A stretch of DNA of 64,000 nt, from assembly GCA_947479085.1 (NCBI GenBank), contig CANJYB010000001.1, forward strand, positions 186,001-250,000, given 5' to 3'. The stretch comes from Bacteroidota bacterium (GTDB lineage Bacteria; Bacteroidota; Bacteroidia; 2-12-FULL-35-15). The stretch's first letter is position 1; every line of letters starts with the position of its first letter. A program made the translations under genes and the position numbers. A model generated the notes under the pieces. The model made no database searches and had not been told where the DNA came from. It was given only the letters and a program-made list of their open reading frames with translations. This document shows, in pieces, positions 1 through 8,800 of this stretch.

Positions 1-1
1 T

Positions 2-211
2 TTGGCCATAAATGCAGATAAAGGAAAAGAAATACTGGTTGTGGTTTATGATATTACCGGCAAAGAAGCTTATTCGAAAATCCTTGTAACTGAAGAACGG
101 GGAGAGAATGTTTTTGCAATTGATCCATCCGGAAAACTGGCTGCAGGGATGTATTTAATTACTGCTACCTCTGATGAAAGTATAAATACGAAAAAACTTA
201 TTGTGAAATAA
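2..211 (+). CDS. T9SS type A sorting domain, C-terminal fragment of a secreted protein
   Basis: Only the last 69 codons lie in the window; the gene starts upstream, so the apparent TTG start at 2 is just the window edge. The fragment has the beta-sandwich pattern of type A sorting domains: a 'VVVYDITGKEAYSK' strand-turn-strand, a 'LAAGMYLIT' strand and a terminal 'KKLIVK' strand. In this family the domain directs export through the outer membrane by the type IX system and is cleaved at the surface. The cargo part is not visible. Confidence 0.85.
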   Translation: MAINADKGKEILVVVYDITGKEAYSKILVTEERGENVFAIDPSGKLAAGMYLITATSDESINTKKLIVK

Positions 212-235
212 TGGTGCTGTAAATTACAGTAAGTT

Positions 236-727
236 TTATTTCACTTCATTGTATTTTAGTTTTTTTCTTGTTTTTCTAGCATAGTTTTTTTGTTGATGGC
301 GATGGTTAGCTTCAACAATGGAGTGGGATTCCTCAATAGACATTTCTTCCTTTGTCATGATTGCAAGTTCACGATAAAATTTCTGAAGTACTTTCATTTC
401 TTTTTCGCTTATGTCTTCAACCGATACCAAACGATTACTGGCAAACTCATGAGAAGACAATAGTTCATTTAATTTTAAGTGAATGGCAATGGAATCTTTG
501 TTCTGACTCCGTTGAATAAGAAATACCATTAGAAAAGTAATTATAGTTGTCCCGGTGTTAATCACTAATTGCCATGTATCGGAAAATTTAAAAACAGGTC
601 CGGACAAGAGCCAGAATACAATAACAGAAAATGCACAAATAAATGCAGCTGTACTTCCGGACGCCTTTGTAACAGCAGATGACATTTTTTCGAAACCCGA
701 AAGCCCTATGGAAGTCTTTTTTTTCAT
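236..727 (-). CDS. Low-affinity iron permease family membrane protein
   Basis: A 163-residue protein of the low-affinity iron permease family (Pfam Iron_permease type). Two hydrophobic segments at about 27-44 and 54-71 are followed by the family motif QRSQNKDSIAIHLKLNEL (about 72-89) and a charged C-terminal helix. In yeast the related Fet4 moves Fe2+; bacterial members are short and their transport role is inferred, not shown. It is monocistronic, with a gap of about 100 bp to the next gene upstream on the same strand. Confidence 0.8.
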   Translation of the reverse strand: MKKKTSIGLSGFEKMSSAVTKASGSTAAFICAFSVIVFWLLSGPVFKFSDTWQLVINTGTTIITFLMVFLIQRSQNKDSIAIHLKLNELLSSHEFASNRLVSVEDISEKEMKVLQKFYRELAIMTKEEMSIEESHSIVEANHRHQQKNYARKTRKKLKYNEVK

Positions 728-825
728 CTTTTAATGTATTGTGTTTTTTTGTATAATTTATTAAGACAAGAATATGCAGAAGAAATAAATATATTTCTTC
801 TGCCTTAATTTCTTTTTAGTATTAT

Positions 826-1287
826 TTATAAATGATTCAACATCAAATCCCGCAAACCTCTTATTTTATAATGGTCTGCCTTAATTAATTTAAACTGTTC
901 ATTTACCATTTTATGTTGCTCCGCAGTTAATTTTTCCACGTTGTTCTTTAAAACATCTTTATAAGTATTTACTGCAGCATCTTCTCCGTACTCGCATGAG
1001 TTAAGTATATTTTTCCGGTCTTTGCCGGTTAAAGCAGCCTTTACATCCATCCAGATTCTGAATAGTTTCCCCGTGGTTTTCGTTCCTTCAGTTGGTTCTC
1101 CTCCTAACTTTCTAACCTCACTTCCCAGTTCTTCTTTACAAAGACGACTTACTTCTTTAAACTCAGAAAATATAACTTTCAAATCAACTTCTTCGGTTTC
1201 TTTTGAAGCTGTGTCATATCCTTCCATCCTGTCATTGTTAATTTCTATAAGCGAGTTTAGCAGCTCAATTGATTTCTCGTTTTCCAT
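826..1287 (-). CDS. PA2169-family four-helix-bundle protein (DUF2383-like)
   Basis: A 153-residue all-helical protein without signal peptide. The N-terminus (ELLNSLIEINNDRMEGYDTA) and the pattern of Glu and His spread over four helices match the PA2169/DUF2383 family, a ferritin-like four-helix bundle often found near stress genes. Candidate metal or iron-binding residues include Glu in helices 1 and 2 and the C-terminal 'EQHKMVNEQF'. Function in the family is not established. The ORF on the other strand in the same place is a shadow. Confidence 0.75.
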   Translation of the reverse strand: MENEKSIELLNSLIEINNDRMEGYDTASKETEEVDLKVIFSEFKEVSRLCKEELGSEVRKLGGEPTEGTKTTGKLFRIWMDVKAALTGKDRKNILNSCEYGEDAAVNTYKDVLKNNVEKLTAEQHKMVNEQFKLIKADHYKIRGLRDLMLNHL

Positions 1288-1430
1288 TGTTTATTTGAAT
1301 TAATTGTGAAAGAATTTTCACTGACACAAAGGTTGTGAGAAAAGGAATCTCAGGCATTATATAATTCTGTAAAAGTCTTATATAAATAGCATGTGAGAAT
1401 AGTTGAAGTTTTTTTGGGGTTGTTGTAAAT

Positions 1431-1460
1431 AAAAAGTCCCGATTTAATCGGGACTTTTTA
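1431..1460 (-). terminator. Rho-independent terminator after the GEVED/T9SS gene
   Basis: A perfect inverted repeat, AAAAAGTCCCGATT then AATCGGGACTTTTT, with a short loop. It lies 20 bp past the stop of the minus-strand gene at 1480. A/T runs on both sides let it work in both directions. Confidence 0.8.
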
Positions 1461-1479
1461 TTTTTAATTTCTTACCTTT

Positions 1480-2295
1480 TTATTGAACCACTATTTTGCG
1501 GATGATTTGCTTTTTATTGTCACATTTTATTTCCAGAAAATAAAGACCCTTGAGCATTTCCCCCCTTTCAATTACTATTTCTTTTGTTTTATCAGCAAAC
1601 TCTTTCTGTAAAACTATTTTTCCTAATACATCAGTAATTTTTACAGAAACATTTTTTTGTTCTTCTGTAAATGAAATCTTTGTTTGGGTAGTAAATGGAT
1701 TTGGAAAAATAGTTAAAAGGTCTGTGTTTATTCTCTCTTCAATGCCCACCGAATTATTAACAACATTCAAATTAAAATCTTTTGTTTCTGCCTGTCCATT
1801 AGTTAAACAAGGGTTATTGCCATTGGTAGCATTATACTGAACCCTAACCCTCATTCGGTGAACGCCTGGGGAAACACTTGAAGGAATAGTGACTGTAGCT
1901 GTTGAAGTTAAAGCGGCACCGGCAGCTAAACTTAAATTTGCCGCAATGTTTTCAACGAAAGGAGTAACATCATTCAGTACAAAATTGGTATCCCAGTCTA
2001 CCCAAACATTGAATTTTGTCAGGTAAGTATTTCCTGCTCTGGTGATGGAAAGAGTGTAGGTGTTTCCTGCAATTACATCACCCTGGTAACCGGTATTTAA
2101 ATAATAAGGTGATGTGGAAATACAGGTCCCCCCTGTATAAGCAAAGGTAGAACCAGTACCGGTAAAAGAAACATCCGTAATCCAGAAATCATTGGTAAGG
2201 GCACATGCCGAAAAAGTCGCGCTGGGTTGACAGTACTGTGAGAAGGTATTAAGGCTTAATAATGCAAAGGAAATAAGTGTAAGTATTTTTTTCAT
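1480..2295 (-). CDS. Secreted GEVED-domain protein with T9SS sorting domain
   Basis: 271 residues. A signal peptide (about 1-19, MKKILTLISFALLSLNTFS) is followed by a beta-rich region with the GEVED-type pattern: 'NVWVDWDTN' near residues 95-105, a 'VTIPSSVSPGVHRMRVRVQY' strand pair and 'NGQAETKDFNLNV'. Residues about 190-271 form a type A T9SS sorting domain (FPNPFTTQTKISF ... GLYFLEIK ... KIVVQ). The protein is expected to be exported by T9SS and attached to or released from the cell surface. GEVED domains are common in adhesin-like Bacteroidota proteins; the ligand is unknown. It has its own terminator. Confidence 0.85.
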   Translation of the reverse strand: MKKILTLISFALLSLNTFSQYCQPSATFSACALTNDFWITDVSFTGTGSTFAYTGGTCISTSPYYLNTGYQGDVIAGNTYTLSITRAGNTYLTKFNVWVDWDTNFVLNDVTPFVENIAANLSLAAGAALTSTATVTIPSSVSPGVHRMRVRVQYNATNGNNPCLTNGQAETKDFNLNVVNNSVGIEERINTDLLTIFPNPFTTQTKISFTEEQKNVSVKITDVLGKIVLQKEFADKTKEIVIERGEMLKGLYFLEIKCDNKKQIIRKIVVQ

Positions 2296-2384
2296 GAGGT
2301 TTGATTTATTGTTAATAGAAACAAAAATAGGTTAATTACAAATGAGAAACAAATAAAGTTAGCGGAATGGTTATTTGTTTTAAT

Positions 2385-2417
2385 AAAAAAGTCTCCTGTT
2401 TTGCAGGAGACTTTTTG
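2385..2417 (-). terminator. Terminator of the rpe-CBS/aroF/kdsC-like operon
   Basis: Stem AAAGTCTCCTG / CAGGAGACTTT with a TTTT loop and T/A runs on both sides. It lies just beyond the stop of the minus-strand phosphatase gene at 2433 and probably ends that operon. Confidence 0.8.
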
Positions 2418-2432
2418 CATTAAAAATAATTT

Positions 2433-2903
2433 TTAAAGCAGGTGGTCATCAATAAATTCTCTGACACAGCCTTCTCCTCCTTTTGCATCCATCAAGTATT
2501 TGGCCACAGCTATTACTTCGCGCACAGCATCGCAAGGGCAGGCAGAAAAATGAACGTGTTTCATGATTTCCAAATCATTAATGTCATCACCTACAAAAGC
2601 AATATTTTCGTATTGAAGATTTAGCTCTTTCATCCATTCATTAAGTATGGTAAGTTTATTTTCAGAACCAACGTATACATATTCCACTCCAAGAAGTTTA
2701 GCGCGGTTGTTAATAAGGACATCGTTTTTGCCGTTGCTTAAAAAGCCAACTTTAATACCGCTTTGGATGGCTAATTTAATCCCCATTCCATCCTTAGTAT
2801 TGAATTTTTTAAATTCGTCTCCTGAATTGGAGTAATACATTCCTCCATCTGTAAGTACTCCATCCACATCAAGTACCAGAAATTTTATAAGATGTTTATT
2901 CAT
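2433..2903 (-). CDS. KdsC-type HAD phosphatase
   Basis: A 156-residue HAD phosphatase without a cap domain, the size and form of KdsC (3-deoxy-D-manno-octulosonate 8-phosphate phosphatase). HAD motif I is LDVDGVLTDG (about 10-19, nucleophile Asp and general acid Asp), motif II is the Ser of 'GFLSNG', and motif IV is 'GDDINDLE'. It is last in a three-gene operon: the DAHP synthase stops 15 bp upstream. A KdsC role in Kdo and LPS synthesis is the default reading. Family members also dephosphorylate nonulosonic acid or other sugar phosphates, and the neighbours leave room for another substrate. Confidence 0.8.
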   Translation of the reverse strand: MNKHLIKFLVLDVDGVLTDGGMYYSNSGDEFKKFNTKDGMGIKLAIQSGIKVGFLSNGKNDVLINNRAKLLGVEYVYVGSENKLTILNEWMKELNLQYENIAFVGDDINDLEIMKHVHFSACPCDAVREVIAVAKYLMDAKGGEGCVREFIDDHLL

Positions 2904-2918
2904 ATTTTTTAGTTTAGA

Positions 2919-3920
2919 TTATATCATTGTTCTTCCTACCACTTTTGCCAATGGAACCAATTCCGCATGTAATTCTCTGAATTGTTTGAAATTTAATTGT
3001 TGTGCGGCATCCGATTTTGCAACAGCAGGGTTCGGATGTGTTTCTATTAATAGTCCGTCTATACCCATTGCTACACATGCTTTTGATAAATCTGCTACAC
3101 CGTATGCAAAACCAATAGCATGACTTGGGTCAAGAATAATAGGCAGGTTAGTATACTGTTTTAAATATGCTACACCACATAAATCCAAAGTAAACCTTGT
3201 TTTGGTTTCAAAAGTTCTGATGCCTCTTTCACATAAAATTACTTTATCATTTCCACCTGATAAAATAAATTCAGCTGCCTGTACAAACTCTTGTAAGGTG
3301 GCGCCAAATCCTCTTTTTAATAGAACAGGTTTTCCTGATTTTCCACATGCCTTTAATATTCCATGGTCATACATTGCCTTTGCACCTATCTGTAAAATAT
3401 CTGCATATTCAATCACTTCGTTAACATGTGTAGAATCCCTTATTTCAGTGATTATTTTTAAACCGTGTTTGGTTCTCATTTTATCCAGCAACTTCAGGCC
3501 GGCCAATCCCATTCCCTGGAAGGCATAAGGAGTGGTGCGAGGCTTATAAGCTCCTGCACGCAACACTTTTACTCCAAGCTCAACACAAAGCTCCGCACAT
3601 TGTTCTATTTGTTCTTCCGATTCCACAGAACATGGCCCTGTTATCATCAGGGTGTTTTTATTGTTTCCTCCAATCGCTATGTTATCACTGATCTTTATTT
3701 CTCTTACTCCTGAAATATATTTTTTGCTTGCCAGCTGAATATCATCTTCAAACGGAAATTTTTCTGAAATAAAGGAATTGTATTTTTCTTCTATTGGTTT
3801 GCCTTTACTGGAAGTTATCAAAACATAAAAACCGTCTCTTTGTAAAACAATACTCTCTAATTCTTCGCCAAGCTGTTCAGCTTTTTCTTTTGTTACCTCT
3901 GGTTTCAGGTGTATAATCAT
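2919..3920 (-). CDS. aroF: 3-deoxy-7-phosphoheptulonate (DAHP) synthase, type I-beta
   Basis: 333 residues, resembling the Thermotoga-type DAHP synthase: an N-terminal ferredoxin-like regulatory domain (about 1-75, MIIHLKPEVTKEKAEQ) before the TIM barrel. Catalytic features are GPCSVES with metal ligand C97, KPRTTPYAFQG (K126-R128, PEP/E4P binding), 'LLKRGF', 'CERGIRTFE', and metal ligands H267 in DPSH, E293 and D304. It condenses PEP and erythrose 4-phosphate, the first shikimate step; aroC lies elsewhere at 60000. It follows the epimerase-CBS gene with only one base between them, so they are surely co-transcribed. The related KDO8P synthase is excluded by the motifs, though the neighbours are Kdo-like. 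Confidence 0.88.
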   Translation of the reverse strand: MIIHLKPEVTKEKAEQLGEELESIVLQRDGFYVLITSSKGKPIEEKYNSFISEKFPFEDDIQLASKKYISGVREIKISDNIAIGGNNKNTLMITGPCSVESEEQIEQCAELCVELGVKVLRAGAYKPRTTPYAFQGMGLAGLKLLDKMRTKHGLKIITEIRDSTHVNEVIEYADILQIGAKAMYDHGILKACGKSGKPVLLKRGFGATLQEFVQAAEFILSGGNDKVILCERGIRTFETKTRFTLDLCGVAYLKQYTNLPIILDPSHAIGFAYGVADLSKACVAMGIDGLLIETHPNPAVAKSDAAQQLNFKQFRELHAELVPLAKVVGRTMI

Positions 3921-3921
3921 T

Positions 3922-4926
3922 TTATTCTCCTTTTATTAAATTATTAAATGTAATTGCTCCTGTTAATTTATTTTCTGCATCCACTACCGGAAGGTAAAGG
4001 ATGGGAATTTTTGAATTTTTTACAAACGTAAGCATTTCTGAAATTGTAAATGTATTGGCTATTCTTATAGGATTAGGGTTGATAACATCCTTAATTGTCA
4101 AATCATTCAGCGAATTGATTTTTCTGATTAATCCTTTTCTTACATCTGCATTGCTGATTAAACCGGTTAGTTTCCCTTCTTTGTCAACCATTAATGTGAA
4201 CCCAAGGCAATACTTTTCGATGCTTTGCAATGCATCAATCAATAATGAATCAGTGGACAAAACAACAGGTAACTCTTCACGAGTCATCATAAAATCGCTT
4301 ACAGAAATATGAGATTGTACATTGTCATTTCTTAAATTATGAAGTGCATGACCGATAACATTTGAATTGACAAGATACGAACCCGAAACGACTGAATAGA
4401 CACCCATATTTCTTAACACAAACGAAACTTCGTCATTAACCCCACCATCCACATGAATTTTTTTGTCAGGGAATGCAGTTTTGAATTCTCTTATTTTTTT
4501 AAAATTCTCTTTGTTAAATAATCCTCCACTTTTGCCGGGAGTTGTTGTCATAAACAAAACAAAATCCATTTTGTCTTTGTATGTTTCCAAAACCGTTATC
4601 GGAGTTTCGGTAACAATGGCAATACCTATTTTTGATTTTAAACCTGCCGGTAAAATCAAAGGGGCAACTAAATTTTCGTGTTGAAATGTTACAATGTCTA
4701 CATTGTGTTTTAGCAGGTATGGATAATATTTTTCAGGGTCATCAGAAATAATATGTAAATCAATGGGCGTTTTGCTGATTGTTTTAATGATTTCGATATC
4801 ATTAAAAACAGAAAGGTCGTCATTGCAATCGATGTGTAAAAAATCTACTTTTAAATCATCTAATTCTTTAACAAGTGCTTCAACGCCTTTAGTTTTATTT
4901 GAATAGATGGATGCGGATATTTTCAT
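3922..4926 (-). CDS. Ribulose-phosphate-3-epimerase-like barrel fused to a KdsD-like CBS pair
   Basis: 334 residues in two parts. Residues 1-205 look like a ribulose-phosphate 3-epimerase (Rpe) TIM barrel. The four family metal-site positions appear kept: H31 and D33 in 'FLHIDCNDD', H58 in 'IDLHIISDDP', and D160 in 'HVDGGVND'; a 'MTTTPGKSGG' loop (126-135) matches the Rpe phosphate loop. The usual HVDVMDG motif is altered (HIDCNDD). Residues about 212-333 are two CBS domains whose pattern (LPVVLSTDSLLIDALQ, LGFTLMVDKEGKLTGLI, ADVRKGLI, DVINPNP) is that of the C-terminus of KdsD/KpsF arabinose-5-phosphate isomerases. No SIS domain is present. It is the first gene of an operon with a DAHP synthase and a KdsC-type phosphatase. 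Substrate unknown; sugar-phosphate epimerisation is the best guess, with CBS as a likely nucleotide or sugar sensor. Confidence 0.75.
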   Translation of the reverse strand: MKISASIYSNKTKGVEALVKELDDLKVDFLHIDCNDDLSVFNDIEIIKTISKTPIDLHIISDDPEKYYPYLLKHNVDIVTFQHENLVAPLILPAGLKSKIGIAIVTETPITVLETYKDKMDFVLFMTTTPGKSGGLFNKENFKKIREFKTAFPDKKIHVDGGVNDEVSFVLRNMGVYSVVSGSYLVNSNVIGHALHNLRNDNVQSHISVSDFMMTREELPVVLSTDSLLIDALQSIEKYCLGFTLMVDKEGKLTGLISNADVRKGLIRKINSLNDLTIKDVINPNPIRIANTFTISEMLTFVKNSKIPILYLPVVDAENKLTGAITFNNLIKGE

Positions 4927-4968
4927 TTGAATTCAGGCCTTAATTGGGGTGCAAAGGTAGCACAATTT

Positions 4969-5850
4969 TTAATTACTATATCCAAACCTTCTCAACTGGT
5001 TGCCATCATCTCGCCAGTCTTTATTTACTTTTACAAACAGTTCAAGGAACACCTGTTTGGCAAGAAACGTTTCCATGTCTTTTCTTGCTTCCGTGCCCAC
5101 CTTTTTCAGGGCGGCACCCTGATGGCCAATTATGATGCCTTTTTGAGAATCCCTCACCACAATAATCTCAGCTCTTATTTTTACAATCTTTTCTTCTTCT
5201 TTAAATGATTCCACCACTACTTCCACAGAATAGGGAATTTCCTTTTTGTAATTCATCAATATTTTTTCACGAATAATTTCGGAGATAAAAAACTTCTCGG
5301 GTTTGTCGGTCAACTGGTCTTTATCATAAAAGCCGGGCCCTTCAGGCAACAGGGCAAGTATCCTGTCAAAAACATAATTGACATTAAATTTTTCCAATGC
5401 AGAAACCGGTATTACTTCAGCATTTGGAACTTCTGCCTTCCAGTAATTCACTTTTTCTTCCAGTTTCTCTTGTGTTGCTAAATCTATTTTATTCACCAAT
5501 AATAAAACGGGTACTTTAGCATGTTTAATTTTATGGAGAATCTTTTCATCAATTTTAATGTCCTCATAAATATCGGTAACAAACAGCATGATGTCCGCAT
5601 CAGTAATAGCGGTATGAACAAAATCCATCATCGATTCCTGGAGTTTGTAATTTGGTTTTAAAACTCCCGGAGTATCTGAATAAACAATCTGGAAATCTTC
5701 ACCATTCACTATCCCCATTATCCGATGACGGGTGGTTTGTGCCTTGGAAGTAATAATGGAAAGTCGTTCTCCCACCAGTACATTCATTAATGTGGACTTG
5801 CCTACATTAGGACTTCCAATAATATTTACGAAACCTGCTTTATGTGTCAT
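4969..5850 (-). CDS. era: GTPase Era
   Basis: 293 residues, normal for Era. The GTPase domain has G1 GSPNVGKS (12-19), the effector region 'SKAQTTRHRIMGIV' (35-48), G3 DTPG (59-62) and G4 NKID. The C-terminal KH domain (about 200-285) carries the 'GIIIGHQGAALKKVG' loop that binds the 3' end of 16S rRNA. Era acts in 30S subunit maturation at the membrane. It starts 5 bp from the end of the large T9SS gene upstream on the same strand, but the functions are unrelated. Confidence 0.96.
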   Translation of the reverse strand: MTHKAGFVNIIGSPNVGKSTLMNVLVGERLSIITSKAQTTRHRIMGIVNGEDFQIVYSDTPGVLKPNYKLQESMMDFVHTAITDADIMLFVTDIYEDIKIDEKILHKIKHAKVPVLLLVNKIDLATQEKLEEKVNYWKAEVPNAEVIPVSALEKFNVNYVFDRILALLPEGPGFYDKDQLTDKPEKFFISEIIREKILMNYKKEIPYSVEVVVESFKEEEKIVKIRAEIIVVRDSQKGIIIGHQGAALKKVGTEARKDMETFLAKQVFLELFVKVNKDWRDDGNQLRRFGYSN

Positions 5851-5855
5851 TTGTT

Positions 5856-8800
5856 TTATCTGTTAACTATTATTCGTTGTGTTTTTTTGCTTCCGTCAAT
5901 TTCGATGCTGACAGTATAAATACCATTTGAAAGAGATGCCATATTTAAGAGGATGATGTTTTTTCCAATCTTTATATTTTGTTTCGAAGTTAACACCTGT
6001 TTCCCAATCATATCATATATGGTAACGATACTTCCTGTGCTTTCTTTTGTTGAATTCAACTCAAGGAACAATTCATTTTCAGCAGGATTGGGGTAAGCAT
6101 TTACCTCGAAATTTCCGTTTGCATTATGATCATGAATTCCGGCACCTGGCCCTGTCACTGCATTTAAAGTGAGCTGCCCGAAAGAAGTAATGTTATTGGC
6201 AGTACTGAATTTTAATTGAGAATTATTTCCATTCAACGTATACACATCTGCTGTATCCTGTGAATTTCCCCAGGTGTTTCCATCTGCATTTTCTCCTCTT
6301 TTATACATAAAGAAACTGTTAGGATTGGTCAGTGTTAGTTGTGGTAATCTCGTAAATGCTATACTATCCAGTGTACTGAAATTTTGAGTTCCGTAATTAT
6401 TAATTACCCAATACTTATTTACCATTGGAAAAGGATTGGCATTCTGGTCGGGATGATAATTTAATTTGGATACCCAAACATCTCCATTTGGGTAAGTAGA
6501 ACCTCCTGAAGAAGGGAAACCCATTTTTACATCTGTGCCTGGAAAACTGTATACTCCACCTGCATTAATATTTAATTTGGTACTTGTTCCACCTGCAAAA
6601 GGTCCAGTGGAAATTACTCTTGAAGCACCTGAAGTCATTGTTGCATGTTGGTTACCGGCTCTGTCTAAAATCAAACCGTTTGGTTCGTTGAACTGGTAGT
6701 ATAAAACCAAACTGGTGTCTGTTGTTGGTATTTTGGTAAGGTGGCGCATGGCTCTCAACTCGTCCATTGATAAAGCCCTGTTCCAGATACATACTTCATC
6801 TATCAATCCATGATAAGTGCGTGATGGCCCGTATGCATCTTCTCCTATTATGGTTGGAGCATCAAACGCTTCAGGGCTATGCGCTCCGTTATCAACTGCT
6901 GCCACACCATTCAAATATACTGTTGCATCAGTTGGAGTAATTACAATTGCCACATGATTCCATTGATTAGGAATAACAGATAATCCCGAAGAAAAGCCAT
7001 AAAAATTTCCATCCCAATGGTATCTCAATTCATTATTACTTCGTAAACTTATTCCTGAACAGGATGTTCCTCCCCTGCAAAACACCACTCCAGCCCAATC
7101 ATTCTGAGTAGCATCCGGTTTTATCCAGGCCGAAATAGTAACTGTATTCGAATTGAGATTTAACGATGGCCCACTGGCAATGTCTCCATCCGCAGTTAAT
7201 TTCAGAGCATTGCCCGGAATGGTATCAGCAGCACAGGCATTTGCCAAAACATTTACTGTAACCGATTTTGTGCTGATGTTTCCATTTTGTGTTACCGTTA
7301 ATGTTGCCGTATGAGGACCAATAGCAGAGTAGGTGACTTTTGGATTTCTAATGTTAGTTGCACTTACATACGATGCGCCCGGAAAGTTCCATTGCCAGGT
7401 AACCAATGCATGATTAACAGCAGAAAAATCATCAAAATAAAAAGTATCTCTTACGCAGGAAGATTCAAGTTTATCAACTGTAGGTTGAGCAACGGGTAAA
7501 CCATCTTCATAAAAATCTACTTCCCATATCCCCCTGTTTCCGGCTGTTCTCAGTTTGCTTTTTTTGTAAAAAGGTTTTGTAGTAAGCGGTTTGTATTCCT
7601 TCGGCAGGCTGGCTGAAAAATCTACCCAATCGGTTAATGTATTATTTCTGTAAAATACTTTTGCAAGGTCAAAAGAAGTAATATAGACTCCGCCATCCGT
7701 TCCGGCCTGGTGATTTATAATCTGAAAACTGTAAGTATTAATGGTTGGTGTGGTAAGGTTTATCCAGGAAGTTCCGCCATTGATGGTTTTAAAAATTTTG
7801 TTGTTGCTGCTATTGTTTTTAGATGTAATCCATAAAATATTTTCGTCAGTATAACTTACCGAAAGTGATAACTGATTAAGCGATTGGCCTGCCGGCAATG
7901 TCAGTATATTCCAGGTGACACCGCCATCAATAGTTTTGTATAATTTAATATTTGTGGCCAGATACATCACCAATGGATTGCTTCTGCAAATTTCAAATTT
8001 CTTTACGCGTTGATGAAAATTATACACCTGCACATAAGAAACTCCACCATCTGTAGATTTCCATAAACTGCTGTCCTTGCCAATAAATATATGGTTATAA
8101 CATTCAGGATAAAATTCAACTTCACTGGCATCCCATCCATAACCATCTTCGTTAGGATATAAATTAAAAGTAAAATTACTTTTATCTCCGCTGAATGTTC
8201 TCGGCATTACATAAGCACCAATATCCGAATGCGCCACATACATATCACGCCCAACGCTTCCATAACCTGTACCTGCTTCTCCACCTCCCAAACGTAAGGC
8301 TTCTCCTGCCGGGTAACCGTCATACATCGCTGCATCGCCATTGTGATACCTGCCACCGGTCAGTATATCTTCGTTCCAGCCCTGTCCGTATCCCCAATAG
8401 TCTGATCCGTAAATACCCTTGTTTCTTGCAGAAGCATTGGCGGTGGTGGAATAAAAGTCGGTAGAATAATTTAATCCTCCATCTGTTGATATCCATGCAT
8501 CATTGCCAATCATTTTCATTTCCTGTACATCCGGATGAAGGGTGAAACCTCCTACATATCCGCCTACTGCGGTAAAGGTAACAGCACTATCGGTTGATTT
8601 GTAAGTAGAAGTTGTTCCAACAATCAGCTCATCAGGATTGGTGGTAGAAGCCATGATGCTTAAGTCATAATAACCTTGCCCTATACTCATTCCAAGAGGG
8701 CTACTGGTATTGCCGGTTAAGCTGTTCTGAATTCCGGTGCAGGTATGTGTCCAGGTATTTCCGGCATCCATACTACGCATAATGGCAGGTGCCTGAATGT

